Below are positions 7,986 through 19,620 of a stretch of 64,000 bases of DNA, piece by piece (position 1 is the stretch's first letter; each line of letters opens with the position of its first letter). Origin of the DNA: Novosphingobium lindaniclasticum LE124 (GTDB taxonomy: Bacteria; Pseudomonadota; Alphaproteobacteria; Sphingomonadales; Sphingomonadaceae). The stretch lies in the NCBI RefSeq assembly GCF_000445125.1, contig NZ_ATHL01000019.1, positions 36,024 to 100,023 on the forward strand. Reading direction: 5' to 3'. Both the position numbers and the translations under genes were made by a program. Below the pieces are notes generated by a model. That model was not told the DNA's origin and did not search any database. It saw only the letters and a list, made by a program, of their open reading frames with translations.

Positions 7986-8508
7986 GACTTCCCCTTCTCT
8001 TCAAGACCTCCACCAACCCGGTGTCGTTCTTTTCTCCCAGGTCGAGCATCGCCTGGTAGGCATCTCCCTCAAGCCCGAGAACTTCCGCAAAGGCGGGCTC
8101 CGTCTTCGCCCCGGCCCGCCGCGCCGCCATGACGGCCTCACGCAAGCCCGCGCCGCCGAGCCGCAGCAGCCGTGCCTCCACCGCGAAGTGCCGCCAGCCG
8201 TGCTGCCGCTCCACCGGCAGCGCCTGCCCGAACACCTCGAAGGGGACACCCGCCACCGAGAAGGCCGCGATCACCGGACGGTCTGCCTTCTGCCATTGCC
8301 ACATCGCGAAATGCGCGAAGTGCCCGAACGCCTCCCACAAGGCCGCCGCGAAGGCTTCGGCATCGGGCGCATGGCAGAGCACGTCGATGTCGCTGCCGGG
8401 AACGTCTAGCCCCAGCGGAAATGTCCCGGCGACGTGCGGATCGAAGCGAGCGAGCCGCGTGAGGACACCGCTCGCCTCCAGCGCGGCCCGCCAGTCGGGG
8501 CCGGTCAG
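7975..8508 (-). CDS. DUF4269 domain protein (nucleotidyltransferase-like), CTG start
   Basis: The frame encodes about 177 residues with a nucleotidyltransferase-like N-terminus, 'FDPHVAGTFPLGLDVPGSDIDVLCHAPD', matching DUF4269. GxDVPGSDxD resembles the G-S-x(n)-D-x-D metal motif of that fold, but activity is unproven. No ATG, GTG or TTG lies early enough to include this motif. CTG 8508-8506 is chosen because GGAGG lies 7 bp upstream and the codon overlaps the TGA of the preceding deaminase gene (CTGA). The next start, GTG 8382, would delete half of the motif. The last residues and stop come from repeat copy 2. Probably translated by coupling to the deaminase. Confidence 0.72.
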   Translation of the reverse strand: MTGPDWRAALEASGVLTRLARFDPHVAGTFPLGLDVPGSDIDVLCHAPDAEAFAAALWEAFGHFAHFAMWQWQKADRPVIAAFSVAGVPFEVFGQALPVERQHGWRHFAVEARLLRLGGAGLREAVMAARRAGAKTEPAFAEVLGLEGDAYQAMLDLGEKNDTGLVEVLKRRGSPGG

Positions 8509-9521
8509 CGATGCGCCTCCAGGTAGGCGTCCAGGCGGTCGAGATGCTCAGCCACGATCTCGTCCGGCAGGAAAGAGCCGGTGAAGCTGTTGCGCGCGAG
8601 TGTGGCCAGCGCATCCCGGTCAAGCCGGCGCGCCATGGCGATTGCCCGGTAGTTGTCCGCGACATAGCCGCCGAAATAAGCCGGATCGTCCGAATTCACG
8701 GTGGCCTTGAGGCCATGGGCCAGCATGGCGTCGATGGGGTGGTCGGCCAGGTCGTCCACCACGCAGAGCTTGTGATTGGACAGCGGGCAGACCGTCAGCG
8801 TCATTCCCTCGCGCACCAGCCGTTCGATCAGGGCGGGATCTTCGAGTGCGCGGTTGCCGTGGTCGATGCGGTGGACGCCGAGCAGATCGAGCGCCTGATG
8901 GACATATTCCGGCGGGCCTTCCTCACCTGCATGGGCGGTGATGCGCAAGCCCTTGTCGCGCGCGGCGGCGAAGACGCGGGCGAACTTCTCCGGCGGATGT
9001 CCCACTTCGGAAGAGTCCAGACCCACCGCCTCGATCCGGTCGAGCCAGGGTTCTGCCTCGGCCAGGGTGGCGAAGGCGGCTTCTTCGGAAAGGTGGCGCA
9101 GGAACGAGAGGATCAGGCTGCTGGAGATGCCGTGCTCGGCGCGGGCGGCTTCCATCGCGCAGAGCAGGCCCTCGATCACTTCCGAGAACGGCACACCGCG
9201 ATCGGTGTGGGTCTGGGGATCGAACATGAGTTCCGCGTGGACCACTCCATCGGCAGCCGCGCGCGCGAAATAGGCGGAGGCGAGATCGTGGAAGTCCTGC
9301 CGGGTCAGCAGCACGTTGGCGCCGGCGTAGTAGATGTCGAGGAAGTCCTGGAGGTTCGAGAAGTCGTAGGCCGCGCGCACCTCTTCCACGCTGGCGAAGG
9401 GGATCGACACGCCGTTGCGCTCGGCAAGCGCGAACATGAGTTCCGGTTCGAGGCTGCCTTCGATGTGGAGGTGGAGTTCGGCCTTGGGCAGGCCGGTGAT
9501 GAAGGCGTCGAGGTCGGTCAT
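8505..9521 (-). CDS. add: adenosine deaminase family protein, probably adenine deaminase
   Basis: A 338-residue metal-dependent deaminase. Zinc and substrate motifs: HLHIEG near the N-terminus, HAGEEGPPEY, RIDHGN, and NSDDPAYFGGY near the C-terminus. The full wording of these motifs ('KAELHLHIEGSLEPELMFALAERN', 'DSSEVGHPPEKF', 'CPLSNHKLCV') is that of the fungal Aah1/Pseudomonas-type adenine deaminases rather than adenosine deaminase, so adenine to hypoxanthine is the likelier reaction. The start ATG 9519-9521 follows GGGAG; an upstream in-frame ATG at 9557 would add 12 residues. It overlaps the DUF4269 gene by 4 bp. Confidence 0.85.
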   Translation of the reverse strand: MTDLDAFITGLPKAELHLHIEGSLEPELMFALAERNGVSIPFASVEEVRAAYDFSNLQDFLDIYYAGANVLLTRQDFHDLASAYFARAAADGVVHAELMFDPQTHTDRGVPFSEVIEGLLCAMEAARAEHGISSSLILSFLRHLSEEAAFATLAEAEPWLDRIEAVGLDSSEVGHPPEKFARVFAAARDKGLRITAHAGEEGPPEYVHQALDLLGVHRIDHGNRALEDPALIERLVREGMTLTVCPLSNHKLCVVDDLADHPIDAMLAHGLKATVNSDDPAYFGGYVADNYRAIAMARRLDRDALATLARNSFTGSFLPDEIVAEHLDRLDAYLEAHR

Positions 9522-9620
9522 GTCTCCCAAAGTGCAATGCGGCGGCGCTTCGTGCAAGGTTCCGATCGGGGTGCCGGGCTGCGAAGTTTTTCATCGCTCA
9601 TCGCGTTCGTCTCTTTCGGC

Positions 9621-9732
9621 GTCCCGGACTTGATCCAGGACCGCTGGCCATGACCAGCCTACATCTCGGCAGGGTGCGCCACTGCACCGACTCGCCTAAA
9701 GAACGCCAGCGGTTCCGGATCAAGTGCGGGAC
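9621..9732. repeat. long inverted repeat, REP/MITE-like (family A)
   Basis: Left arm 9621-9648 (GTCCCGGACTTGATCCAGGA...) and right arm 9705-9732 (...TTCCGGATCAAGTGCGGGAC) are imperfect reverse complements over about 28 bp with a 56-bp loop. The same arms appear at 16071-16190 and, as a minimal form, at 10790-10818. No gene is carried in the loop. Confidence 0.75.
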
Positions 9733-9908
9733 GACGGCAGGTGCTCCCCCAGGAATGCCGAGATCGCGCGGACCTGGGCGAAGGACACCCTGCCGTCCGG
9801 GTTTTCCCGGCAAGTGCGACGCGCGAAGGCCAACCAGTCGACATCTCCGAAGTTTGGGCCCGCCACCGCGTTGATCGCCCGGCACCGCTCGGCCCCAAGA
9901 AGTCATCG

Positions 9909-9983
9909 CCAGAAGGAGCCCGATGGCTTCTGGCCATGAGCGGCGGGTTGATCGACACGATGGGTCCTGAAACACGTTCAGGA
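9909..9983. repeat. small palindromes, REP-like (family B fragment)
   Basis: Two short palindromes: GCCAGAAG...CTTCTGGC (about 9909-9936) and TCCTGAAACACGTTCAGGA (9965-9983), followed by TGACGAGCATC. The latter resembles the TCCTGAACTTGTTTCGGGATC unit at 53124-53196. With the family A repeat they fill the divergent gap of about 630 bp between the deaminase and the transpeptidase, where I see no gene. Confidence 0.55.
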
Positions 9984-10152
9984 TGACGAGCATCTGGGGT
10001 GACTGGCGAGGCTCGCCGCCGGGATCCGACATTAACGCCCGCCCCTTAACAGTCCCCATGCGGGACACTGCGCGGACGGCACTGGCCATCGCGGCGACCA
10101 TGCGCAATGCTGACAGGGTGAAAGCCGCCGAACCGACAGGACACCTCTTCCC

Positions 10153-10782
10153 GTGAATGCCCGCCTCCTGCTCGCCTCTGGCGTTCTTGCGATTGCCGTG
10201 ATCGTCGGTGTCTTCGCGCTGTCCTCGTCGAAACCGACCGTCCACCGCGCGGCCACCACCACCCCGGCCAAGACGCCTGTTCCCGCAGCAAAGCCGAAGG
10301 CCCCGCCGAAGGACGAACCTTTCGTCATCAAGCGCATCCTGCCGATCGAGGGCGCCATCAAATATGGCGAATGGCACTGGGACGATGCGCAAGTCCCTCC
10401 CGGTCCGATCGTCGTGACGGTGGACCTCGACGCGCGTGTGCTCTCGGTGTTCCGGGGCGGCTACGAGATCGGCGCCAGCGCCGTCCTGCTCGGCACCGAG
10501 GACAAGCCCACCCCGCTCGGCGTCTTCCCGATCACGCAGAAGGACAAGGACCACGTCTCCAACATCTACACCGGCGCGCCGATGCCCTACATGCAGCGGT
10601 TGACCAACGACGGCATCACCCTCCACGGCTCTGACGTGGCGTTGGGCTATGCCAGCCACGGCTGCGTGGGCATGCCGGTGGACTTCGCGGCCAAGGTGTT
10701 CGCCGCGACGAAAGTCGGCGACAAGGTCTACATCACGCGCGGCAAGCAGGTGGGCCTGGGGGACGATCTGGCGGGCGGGTAG
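10153..10782 (+). CDS. L,D-transpeptidase (YkuD family)
   Basis: A 209-residue protein with an N-terminal membrane anchor or signal (about residues 4-24), a Pro/Ala/Lys-rich linker (about 30-55) and a YkuD domain. The catalytic motif is HGS (158-160) ... SHGCVGMP (168-175) with Cys171 as nucleophile. Such enzymes form 3-3 cross-links or attach proteins to peptidoglycan in the periplasm. No binding modules are visible. A perfect 11-bp stem-loop lies just after the stop. Confidence 0.9.
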   Translation: MNARLLLASGVLAIAVIVGVFALSSSKPTVHRAATTTPAKTPVPAAKPKAPPKDEPFVIKRILPIEGAIKYGEWHWDDAQVPPGPIVVTVDLDARVLSVFRGGYEIGASAVLLGTEDKPTPLGVFPITQKDKDHVSNIYTGAPMPYMQRLTNDGITLHGSDVALGYASHGCVGMPVDFAAKVFAATKVGDKVYITRGKQVGLGDDLAGG

Positions 10783-10789
10783 AGCGCCC

Positions 10790-10818
10790 CGTCGTCCCGG
10801 ATCAAGGCCGGGACGACG
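10790..10818. repeat. minimal family A palindrome, possible terminator
   Basis: CGTCGTCCCGG (10790-10800) pairs perfectly with CCGGGACGACG (10808-10818) around a 7-nt loop. The sequence is the terminal part of the longer inverted repeats at 9621 and 16071. It has no T-tract, so any terminator role would be Rho-dependent or structural. Confidence 0.65.
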
Positions 10819-10879
10819 ATCTTCCTATCCTCGCTCATGCTTGCCCTCGCTTCCACAATGCCCGAATGACGCCGCCATC

Positions 10880-11299
10880 ATGACCGAGACCAGCCTCTAC
10901 GACCGCATCGGCGGCGCGCCGACCATCGACGCCCTCGTCGACAGCTTCTACGCCCGCATGGACCAGTTGGCCGAAGCGCGCACCATCCGCGCCATGCACC
11001 CGCAGGATCTCGCCCCGCTGGGACAGGTGCTCAAGGACTACCTCTCCGAGTGGCTCGGCGGACCGGCCTTGTTCTCGCCGGTGCGCGGCCATCCCCGGAT
11101 GCGCCAGCGTCATATGCGCGTGGCGATCGACTCCGCCGCACGCGACGCCTGGCTGCTCTGCATGCGGGGCGCGCTGGCCGAAACCGTGGCCGACGAAGCG
11201 GCGCGCCAGGCCATCGACGAGGCCATGGCCCGTCTGGCCGACTGGATGCGCAACGTGCCGGACGAGCAGCCCGCTGAAAACACGATTAGTCAGAACTAA
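10880..11299 (+). CDS. group II truncated hemoglobin
   Basis: A 139-residue globin of the 2-on-2 fold: 'SLYDRIGGAPTIDALVDSFYARMD' (B helix region with Tyr), 'LKDYLSEWLGGPALFSPVRGHPRMRQRHMRVAID' with the proximal His of the F helix, and 'DAWLLCM' with the G8 Trp typical of group II (TrHbO). These proteins bind O2, NO or other small ligands in the cytoplasm. The frame is open much farther upstream, but ATG 10880 begins the family. About 90 bp separate it from ligK; whether they are co-transcribed is unclear. Confidence 0.88.
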   Translation: MTETSLYDRIGGAPTIDALVDSFYARMDQLAEARTIRAMHPQDLAPLGQVLKDYLSEWLGGPALFSPVRGHPRMRQRHMRVAIDSAARDAWLLCMRGALAETVADEAARQAIDEAMARLADWMRNVPDEQPAENTISQN

Positions 11300-11388
11300 T
11301 ATCCGGTCAGGGCAATCGCCTTCGCCTTTCCTGCGGTCTCGGGCCTAGAATGACGGCCTGAAGTTCCGATAATGCAGGAGAGCACGTG

Positions 11389-12931
<1,543 letters not shown>

Positions 12932-12945
12932 GCTTAAGGGAAAAT

Positions 12946-13113
12946 GCAGGGGCCATCGCCCCTGCACCCCATTACTGTCGAGGTCACGCCCCGACTATCC
13001 GTCCCGCGCTCATGGCTGCGTCGGGAGACTTATTGGCTGCGCCGCAAGGAGCGCACTACAGATAGGTAGCGCGCTACGGTGACATTCCGAGGATCCGGGG
13101 GATCATCCCCCGG
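12946..13113 (+). repeat. bipartite stem-loop intergenic element, copy 3
   Basis: Hairpin 1 at 12946-12965 is identical to that of copy 1. Hairpin 2 (CCGGGGGATCATCCCCCGG) at 13095-13113 is also identical. The interior carries the full shared sequence (CGGGAGACTTATTGGCTGCG, GGTAGCGCG, GTGACATTCCGAGG). It lies between convergent genes, ending 11 bp from the fghA stop. Confidence 0.88.
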
Positions 13114-13124
13114 GTCTTCCCTTC

Positions 13125-13966
13125 TTACTTCAACCTCTCAGCGTGCCAGCCAATATGCTCGGCCATGAAACTGGAGATGAAGTAGTACGAGTGATCGTAC
13201 CCCTCCTGCATCCGGATCGTCGCGGGCTGCCCAGCCTTGGCGCAGGCCTCCTCCAGTAGATGCGTCTTGAGCTGGCCTTCGAGGAAACCGTCCGCCGTGC
13301 CCTGATCCACCAGCAGGTCCGGCAGACGCGCGCCGTCCTCGATCAGGGCGCAGGCGTCGTACTCGCGCCATGCCGCCCTGTCCGCACCGATATAGCCCGT
13401 CAGCGCCTTCTCGCCCCAAGGGCAGTTCAATGGCGAGACGATCGGCGCGAAGGCGCTGACCGAGCGGAACCGCGAGGGATCGCGCAAGGCCATCGTCAGC
13501 GCGCCGTGGCCTCCCATCGAGTGGCCGGTGATCCCCTGCCGCGCCATGTCGGCGGGGAAGTGCTCGGCGATCACGGCGGGCAGTTCGATCTCCAGATAGG
13601 AGCGCATCCGGAAGTTCGCCTTCCACGGTGCCTCGGTGGCATCGACGTAGAAGCCCGCGCCCTTGCCGAAGTCGTAGGCTTCGTCATCCGGCACCTCATC
13701 GCCGCGTGGGGAGGTGTCCGGCGCGACGAGGATGACGCCATGCTCGGCGCAGGCGCGGCGGAATTCGCCCTTTTCGGTGACGTTGGCATGGGTGCAGGTG
13801 AGGCCCGAGAGGAACCACAGCACCGGCAGCTTCGCGCCCGGCGCCCGATCACCGGCAACGTCGGGCACGAAGACCGAGAAGGTCATCTCGGTACCCGTCT
13901 CGGCGGACGCGTGGGTATGGACACCCTGCACGCCCCCGAACGCCTTGTTGGTCGAAACGGTCTCCA

Positions 13967-13967
<1 letters not shown>
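13125..13967 (-). CDS. fghA: S-formylglutathione hydrolase
   Basis: A 280-residue esterase-D-type alpha/beta hydrolase. The nucleophile Ser150 is in GHSMGG, with acid and base in 'VDQGTADGFL' and 'EGYDHSYYF'. The conserved 'LSGLTCTHANVTEKGEFRR' is diagnostic of the family. It splits S-formylglutathione to formate and glutathione, the second step of glutathione-dependent formaldehyde oxidation. Its ATG overlaps the adhC stop (TGATG), so the two are translationally coupled. Confidence 0.94.
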
Positions 13968-15079
<1,112 letters not shown>

Positions 15080-15174
15080 GGGGTATGCTCCTGAAAGTCT
15101 GATCGCCTTTGTAGGACTGCGCCTTGCTGTGATAAAGCGGCCAGCGCGAAAAGGATTATCACCGTACGGGGACA

Positions 15175-16062
15175 ATGATGCTGGGCCAGTGGGACGGGAT
15201 CGAGGAGTTCGTGATCGTGGCGCGCCTGGGCAGCTTCACCCAGGCGGCCGAGGCCTACGGCGCCTCTGTCACGCATATGAGCCGGGCGCTGGCGCGGCTG
15301 GAGGCACGCCTGCAAGTGCAGTTGCTCCACCGCACCACCCGCTCGTTGCGACTGACGGAAACGGGGCAGATCTTCCTCGACACCTGCCGCCGCCTGATCG
15401 AGGAACGCGACGAGGCCATTGCAGCGATCACTTCGCAGGGCGAGCCACGCGGGCACTTGCGCGTCACCTGCTCCTACGCGCTGGGTGAGAAGTTCGTGGC
15501 GCCGCTGGTGCGCGAACTGTCGCAGGCCTATCCGGCGATCTCGGTGACGCTGGACCTCGACAATTCGCTCGTCGACCTGATCGCCGAAGGATACGATCTG
15601 GCGATCCGCACCGGGCATCTCGACGATTCCCGACTGGTGGCGACGCGGGTGGCCAGCCGCACGCTGGTCACCCTCGCCTCGCCCGCCTATCTCGACATGC
15701 GCGGACGGCCTGCCGACATGGCGGAGCTTTCGCGCCACGAATGCCTGGTCGGCTCGGCGGCGCAGTGGCATTTTCGGGGCGGCAAGACTTTCCGGCCGCA
15801 GGGACGCTGGCGCTGCAACAGCGGCAATGCGCTGTTGGAAGCAGCGCTATCCGACATGGGCATCTGCCAGTTGCCGGCGTTCTATCTGGGCGACCACGTT
15901 TCCGCCGGACGGCTTGAACCGGTATTGGCCGCGCTTGCACCGGAGGAGGAGCCGATCTGGGCGGTCTACCCGCAGCGGCGGCATCTCTCGCCCAAGGTCA
16001 GCGCGCTGGTAGAGCACTTGCGGGCACAGCTTCCGGCGAGGCTGGCAGAGGCGAGTGCTTAA
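15175..16062 (+). CDS. LysR family transcriptional regulator (divergent from adhC)
   Basis: A 295-residue LysR protein ('[35 protein letters not shown]...[15 protein letters not shown]') of the large AaeR/DsdC-like subgroup with a complete effector domain. It shares a 95-bp intergenic region with the formaldehyde-oxidation genes, so it is probably their regulator by position. The start is either ATG 15175 or the next codon, ATG 15178. Confidence 0.88.
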   Translation: MMLGQWDGIEEFVIVARLGSFTQAAEAYGASVTHMSRALARLEARLQVQLLHRTTRSLRLTETGQIFLDTCRRLIEERDEAIAAITSQGEPRGHLRVTCSYALGEKFVAPLVRELSQAYPAISVTLDLDNSLVDLIAEGYDLAIRTGHLDDSRLVATRVASRTLVTLASPAYLDMRGRPADMAELSRHECLVGSAAQWHFRGGKTFRPQGRWRCNSGNALLEAALSDMGICQLPAFYLGDHVSAGRLEPVLAALAPEEEPIWAVYPQRRHLSPKVSALVEHLRAQLPARLAEASA

Positions 16063-16070
16063 GCGCAATA

Positions 16071-16190
16071 CGTCGTCCAGGACTTGATCCGGGACCGCTG
16101 GCAATCCTTTGGGCGCCAGCTTGCAGACATGCGCCCCGCCGAGGTTTGGCGCGGCCAGGCCAGCGGTCCCGGATCAGGCCCGGGACGACG
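16071..16190. repeat. long inverted repeat, REP/MITE-like (family A)
   Basis: Left arm 16071-16102 (CGTCGTCCAGGACTTGATCC...) and right arm 16159-16190 (...GGATCAGGCCCGGGACGACG) form a nearly perfect 32-bp inverted repeat around a 56-bp loop. It lies between the convergent LysR and opgH genes, and is the most complete of the three family A copies. Confidence 0.8.
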
Positions 16191-16214
16191 GTATATTCCA
16201 GGCCCTCTGCCGGA

Positions 16215-18035
16215 TTATCCGATCACCAGCGGCGGGGTGCCGCCTTCTTCTGCATCGTCGTTGGCATGCTCCACCGGATCGTCGATCGTCGGCGCGGGCA
16301 CGCGGAAGTAGCCGAGCCGCTCCGCCCGGTCGCCGATCTGCTGGCTCGACGTCAGGCTGATCAGCCAGGGCGAGGCGAGCAGACCCAGAGTCAGGGGCGA
16401 GAGCCACAGTGCCGTCACGGGATCGATAAACACGGTCGCCGCGAAAAGCAGGCCGAGCGCGATATGCTCCTTGAGGTCCGGCAGCACCTCGCGCACCGAA
16501 ATGCGGCGCGCGTCGCGGTCCTGGGTGTTCCAATGGACGGGGATGCCCAGCGCCAGGCCGACCAGCGCCTTGACCTGCATGACCATCGTCACCGGCGCGA
16601 GCAGGATCGCCAGCGGCACTTCCAGCGCGACGGAGCGCAGGACGCCGCCGAACCCGCCGAAGCTGCGGCGGCGCTTGCCGTCGGCCAGAACCCAGATCGT
16701 GCCCATCGCCTTGGGGCCGAACAGCAGCAGCACGGTGAGCCAGAGCACGCTCGGCGGCGTCACCACGCCCAGCAACTGCCCCCCCTTGCTGGCCGCAGCC
16801 TGCGCGATCGAGGTCAGCAGCAGCAGCAGCCAGCCCGGCGAGGTCAGGTAGGCCGAGGCGCCGATCAGCAGGTGCAGGCGGCTTGCCCAGTGCAGGCCCG
16901 AGGCGTCGAGCAGGCGCAGATGCTGAAGATTGCCCTGCATCCAGCGCCGATCGCGAATCGCGTGATCGACGATGGTGGGCGGGAATTCCTCGTAGCTGCC
17001 GTCGATCATGACCATGTGCACGGCCCAGCCGCGACGGCGGAGCAGCGCGGATTCGAGCATGTCGTGGCTGAGGATGTGCCCCCCGAACGGCGGCTTGCCC
17101 GGAAGCTCCGGCAGCCCGCAGGCCTCCGCAAAGGCACGGGTCCGGACGATCGCGTTGTGGCCCCAGAAGTTGGATTCGGCGCCCGACCACCAGAGCAGGC
17201 CCGCCGAGGCGATCGGGCCATAGGCATCGCTGGCAAAGCGCATCCAGCGCTGGAACACCGTATGGGCATTGATGATCATCGGCACCGTCTGGAGCAGGCC
17301 GATCGAAGGTCGCTCCTCCATGATCGCCGCCATGCCGACGATGGCATCCCCGCTCATCAGCGAATCCGCGTCGAGGATCAGCATGTTCTCGTAAGCGCCG
17401 CCGAAGCGCTGGACCCATTCCGCGATATTGCCGGGCTTGCGCGCGATGTTCTTCTCGCGGCGGCGGTAATAGACGTTGATCGGGGCCTCGGCAGCGATCT
17501 CCCGCCAGGCCGCTTCCTCGCGCTTGCCGTGGAAGGCGTTCGAATCGCTGAGCACGAAGAAGTCGATCCACTCCGCCGCGCCCGAAGCCGCGATCGAGTT
17601 GGTCATCGCGCGCACGCGGCCGAACGTCGCTTCCACGCTCTCGTTGTAGACCGGCATCAGCACGGCGGTGCGGTGGCGCAGCGAGGAAGCGGGGCTGGGT
17701 ATCGCGGTGAAGCCGGGATGCTTGCCGCTGATCAGCTGGAGGAAGCCGATCGTCGAGGTGACGAAGCCGAACGAGATCCAGCAGAACAGCGGCACGAAGA
17801 ACAGCAGCAGGATCACGTCGATCACGCCCAGGCCGTCACGCGACAGGGCGAAGCGCACTTCGCTCGACGCGGCGAGACCGATGGTGGCGGTCAGGGCGAT
17901 CAGCAGCAGGCGCTTGACCAGCATGCCGTGCGGGCTGGTGGCGACCGCGATCGTGCCCGGTGCGATGCCGTCCAGATCCTGGATCGGCATTGCCAGCGGA
18001 GCTTCCGCCGGAAGCGGAGCTAGAGCACGGTTCAT
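16215..18035 (-). CDS. opgH: glucans biosynthesis glucosyltransferase OpgH (MdoH)
   Basis: A 606-residue inner-membrane GT2 glucosyltransferase that polymerises UDP-glucose into the linear backbone of osmoregulated periplasmic glucans. Two N-terminal membrane segments precede the catalytic domain: 'MPVYNES', 'FFVLSDSNAFHGKREEAAW', 'LILDADSLMSGDAIV', the 'HDMLESALLRRRGW' segment and the product-binding Q/RxxRW-type 'DRRWMQGNLQHLRLL'. Further membrane segments follow. It overlaps opgG by 4 bp (ATGA). Shorter than the enterobacterial enzyme, which has a longer N-terminal tail. Confidence 0.93.
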   Translation of the reverse strand: MNRALAPLPAEAPLAMPIQDLDGIAPGTIAVATSPHGMLVKRLLLIALTATIGLAASSEVRFALSRDGLGVIDVILLLFFVPLFCWISFGFVTSTIGFLQLISGKHPGFTAIPSPASSLRHRTAVLMPVYNESVEATFGRVRAMTNSIAASGAAEWIDFFVLSDSNAFHGKREEAAWREIAAEAPINVYYRRREKNIARKPGNIAEWVQRFGGAYENMLILDADSLMSGDAIVGMAAIMEERPSIGLLQTVPMIINAHTVFQRWMRFASDAYGPIASAGLLWWSGAESNFWGHNAIVRTRAFAEACGLPELPGKPPFGGHILSHDMLESALLRRRGWAVHMVMIDGSYEEFPPTIVDHAIRDRRWMQGNLQHLRLLDASGLHWASRLHLLIGASAYLTSPGWLLLLLTSIAQAAASKGGQLLGVVTPPSVLWLTVLLLFGPKAMGTIWVLADGKRRRSFGGFGGVLRSVALEVPLAILLAPVTMVMQVKALVGLALGIPVHWNTQDRDARRISVREVLPDLKEHIALGLLFAATVFIDPVTALWLSPLTLGLLASPWLISLTSSQQIGDRAERLGYFRVPAPTIDDPVEHANDDAEEGGTPPLVIG

Positions 18036-19618
18036 GGCTGGACTCCCTGAATCACCGTCTCGCTGAGCGCCTGCTCACCACGCTTCAGGTATACCCTGAA
18101 TTCGGGCGAAGGCACAGCCGATGGCTGCACGTCCAGCGTCACGCGCCAGCGACCTTCCTGCCCGGCCACCGGATAGGCGGCGGAATGCAGCAGGGCCTTG
18201 GCCGGGAGGTTCGTTGCCGCCGTCACGCCGCTGTCTCGGCCAAGCCCCTTGAGAGCCGGACCCTCGAAGTCGAACACGAACTTGCGCGCTTCCTGCCCGG
18301 TAGGCGTATCGCCCGGCCGCCCGGCCCGGCCCTGCCAGCTGTCGACGCAGCGCGCCGCCGTGCCGGTGGATGGGTCCTGAGAGGTCCAGGTCAGGCGATA
18401 GGCGAACTCTCGGCTCTGGCCCGCCTTCGCCGGCTGATCGGAAACCCAGAAGGCGGCGATATTGTCCTGCGTCTCGGCGTCCGTGGGCATGCGATAGAGC
18501 ATGACCGTGCCCGCGCCCCAGTCGCCCTGCGGCTCGACCCAGAGCGATGGGCGGCGGTCGTAGAAGGCGCCGTCGTCCTGGTAGTGGTCGAAGGCCTGGT
18601 CACGCTGAAGCAGGCCGAAGCCCTTCACACGATCCGCCCGAAGCGCATTGGTGCGGTTCACGGCAGGGTTGGAAAGCGGCACCCAGATGCGCTCGCCGCT
18701 GCCGGACCAGAGCGCCAGACCGTCGGAATCGTGGATTTCCGGGCGCCAGTCGCCCCGTTTGGCGGAGTCGGACTGGTCGTACCAGAACATGCTGGTGATC
18801 GGCGCGGCGCCGAGACGCTCGATATCGCGGCGGAAGAACAGCGCCGCGCGCACGTCCTGCGTGACCCCAACAGCGGCCTTCCGGCAGTCGAAGGCATAGG
18901 CGCCCGTTACGCTCGGCCCTTCGAGCAAGGCGTGGATGCGGATATGATCGGCAGCGAGATTCTCGATCCAGAATTCAGTGAAGGCGGGGAATTCTTCCGC
19001 CTTGGACAGCGCGGTGTCGATGGCGATGCCCCGCGCCGAAAGCCCATACTGGTCGCGTGAACCGGAAGCACGGAAGTAGGAAGCACCGAGATAGGCCATC
19101 CAGTCCGAACGCTGATCGGCGGTCATGACCCGGAAGCCCGCCGGATCGCCCTGCTTGCCGCCCACGAACAGCCCGCGCGCATCGATCAGTTCCCGCGCCG
19201 CCCCGTTCTCCACGAGGTGGAGCTTCACGGCATGGGGCGACGTGCCCCGGGTCGTCGGGAACAGGCGGACGTTGCCGCCCAGGGCCTGCGCCTGGCCATA
19301 TGTCAGACGTCCCGCCGCGTCGAAATCGGCAGCGGCATGCGGCGACGTCGTCGGCGCGGTCCAGGGACGGCCCGCAAGCTCGCGCGCCTGCTGGACCAGC
19401 GTGTCCCAGGAAAACGGCCGGGGGGCGGCAAATTTCGGTTGGACGGCCGCCTCTGTCACGCGCGGGAACGCGGCAAGGCCGGCTACAAGAGCCAGAAGGC
19501 CTGAAAACTCACGCCGGGCAAGCGATCGCTGCGAGACGGGGAGATCAGCCTCGGCAATCGGCCCCGCTTCCGGGCTGGCGCCCCTCATGTTCGTTCGGTT
19601 CATGCGGTCAATACGCAT
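18032..19618 (-). CDS. opgG: glucan biosynthesis protein OpgG/OpgD (MdoG family)
   Basis: A 528-residue periplasmic protein of the MdoG family, needed for glucan backbone synthesis or branching. Motifs include 'FSWDTLVQQARELA', 'VYDSDGLALWSGSGERIWVPLSNP'-type segments and the C-terminal 'WRVTLDVQP'. The export signal looks twin-arginine: RR at residues 35-36 in 'SLARREFSGLLALVAG', which is more like OpgD than OpgG. The start is uncertain: ATG 19618, 19603 and 19588 and TTG 19630 are all in frame and none has a good ribosome site. An 18-bp palindrome lies just upstream. Confidence 0.88.
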   Translation of the reverse strand: MRIDRMNRTNMRGASPEAGPIAEADLPVSQRSLARREFSGLLALVAGLAAFPRVTEAAVQPKFAAPRPFSWDTLVQQARELAGRPWTAPTTSPHAAADFDAAGRLTYGQAQALGGNVRLFPTTRGTSPHAVKLHLVENGAARELIDARGLFVGGKQGDPAGFRVMTADQRSDWMAYLGASYFRASGSRDQYGLSARGIAIDTALSKAEEFPAFTEFWIENLAADHIRIHALLEGPSVTGAYAFDCRKAAVGVTQDVRAALFFRRDIERLGAAPITSMFWYDQSDSAKRGDWRPEIHDSDGLALWSGSGERIWVPLSNPAVNRTNALRADRVKGFGLLQRDQAFDHYQDDGAFYDRRPSLWVEPQGDWGAGTVMLYRMPTDAETQDNIAAFWVSDQPAKAGQSREFAYRLTWTSQDPSTGTAARCVDSWQGRAGRPGDTPTGQEARKFVFDFEGPALKGLGRDSGVTAATNLPAKALLHSAAYPVAGQEGRWRVTLDVQPSAVPSPEFRVYLKRGEQALSETVIQGVQP

Positions 19619-19620
19619 AG

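Noticed and set aside
7875..8132. Short frames within the intergenic repeat copies (for example 'AASGDLLAAPQG' and 'GIIPR/GIIPQ' peptides)
   Set aside because: These similar peptides recur only because the DNA element is repeated. Hairpin conservation, not codon-wise conservation, explains the similarity; the copies are broken by frameshifts and deletion.
9598..10659. A 353-codon minus-strand frame across the REP region and the L,D-transpeptidase
   Set aside because: It covers palindromic repeats and is antisense to a clearly recognised gene; no protein family is visible.
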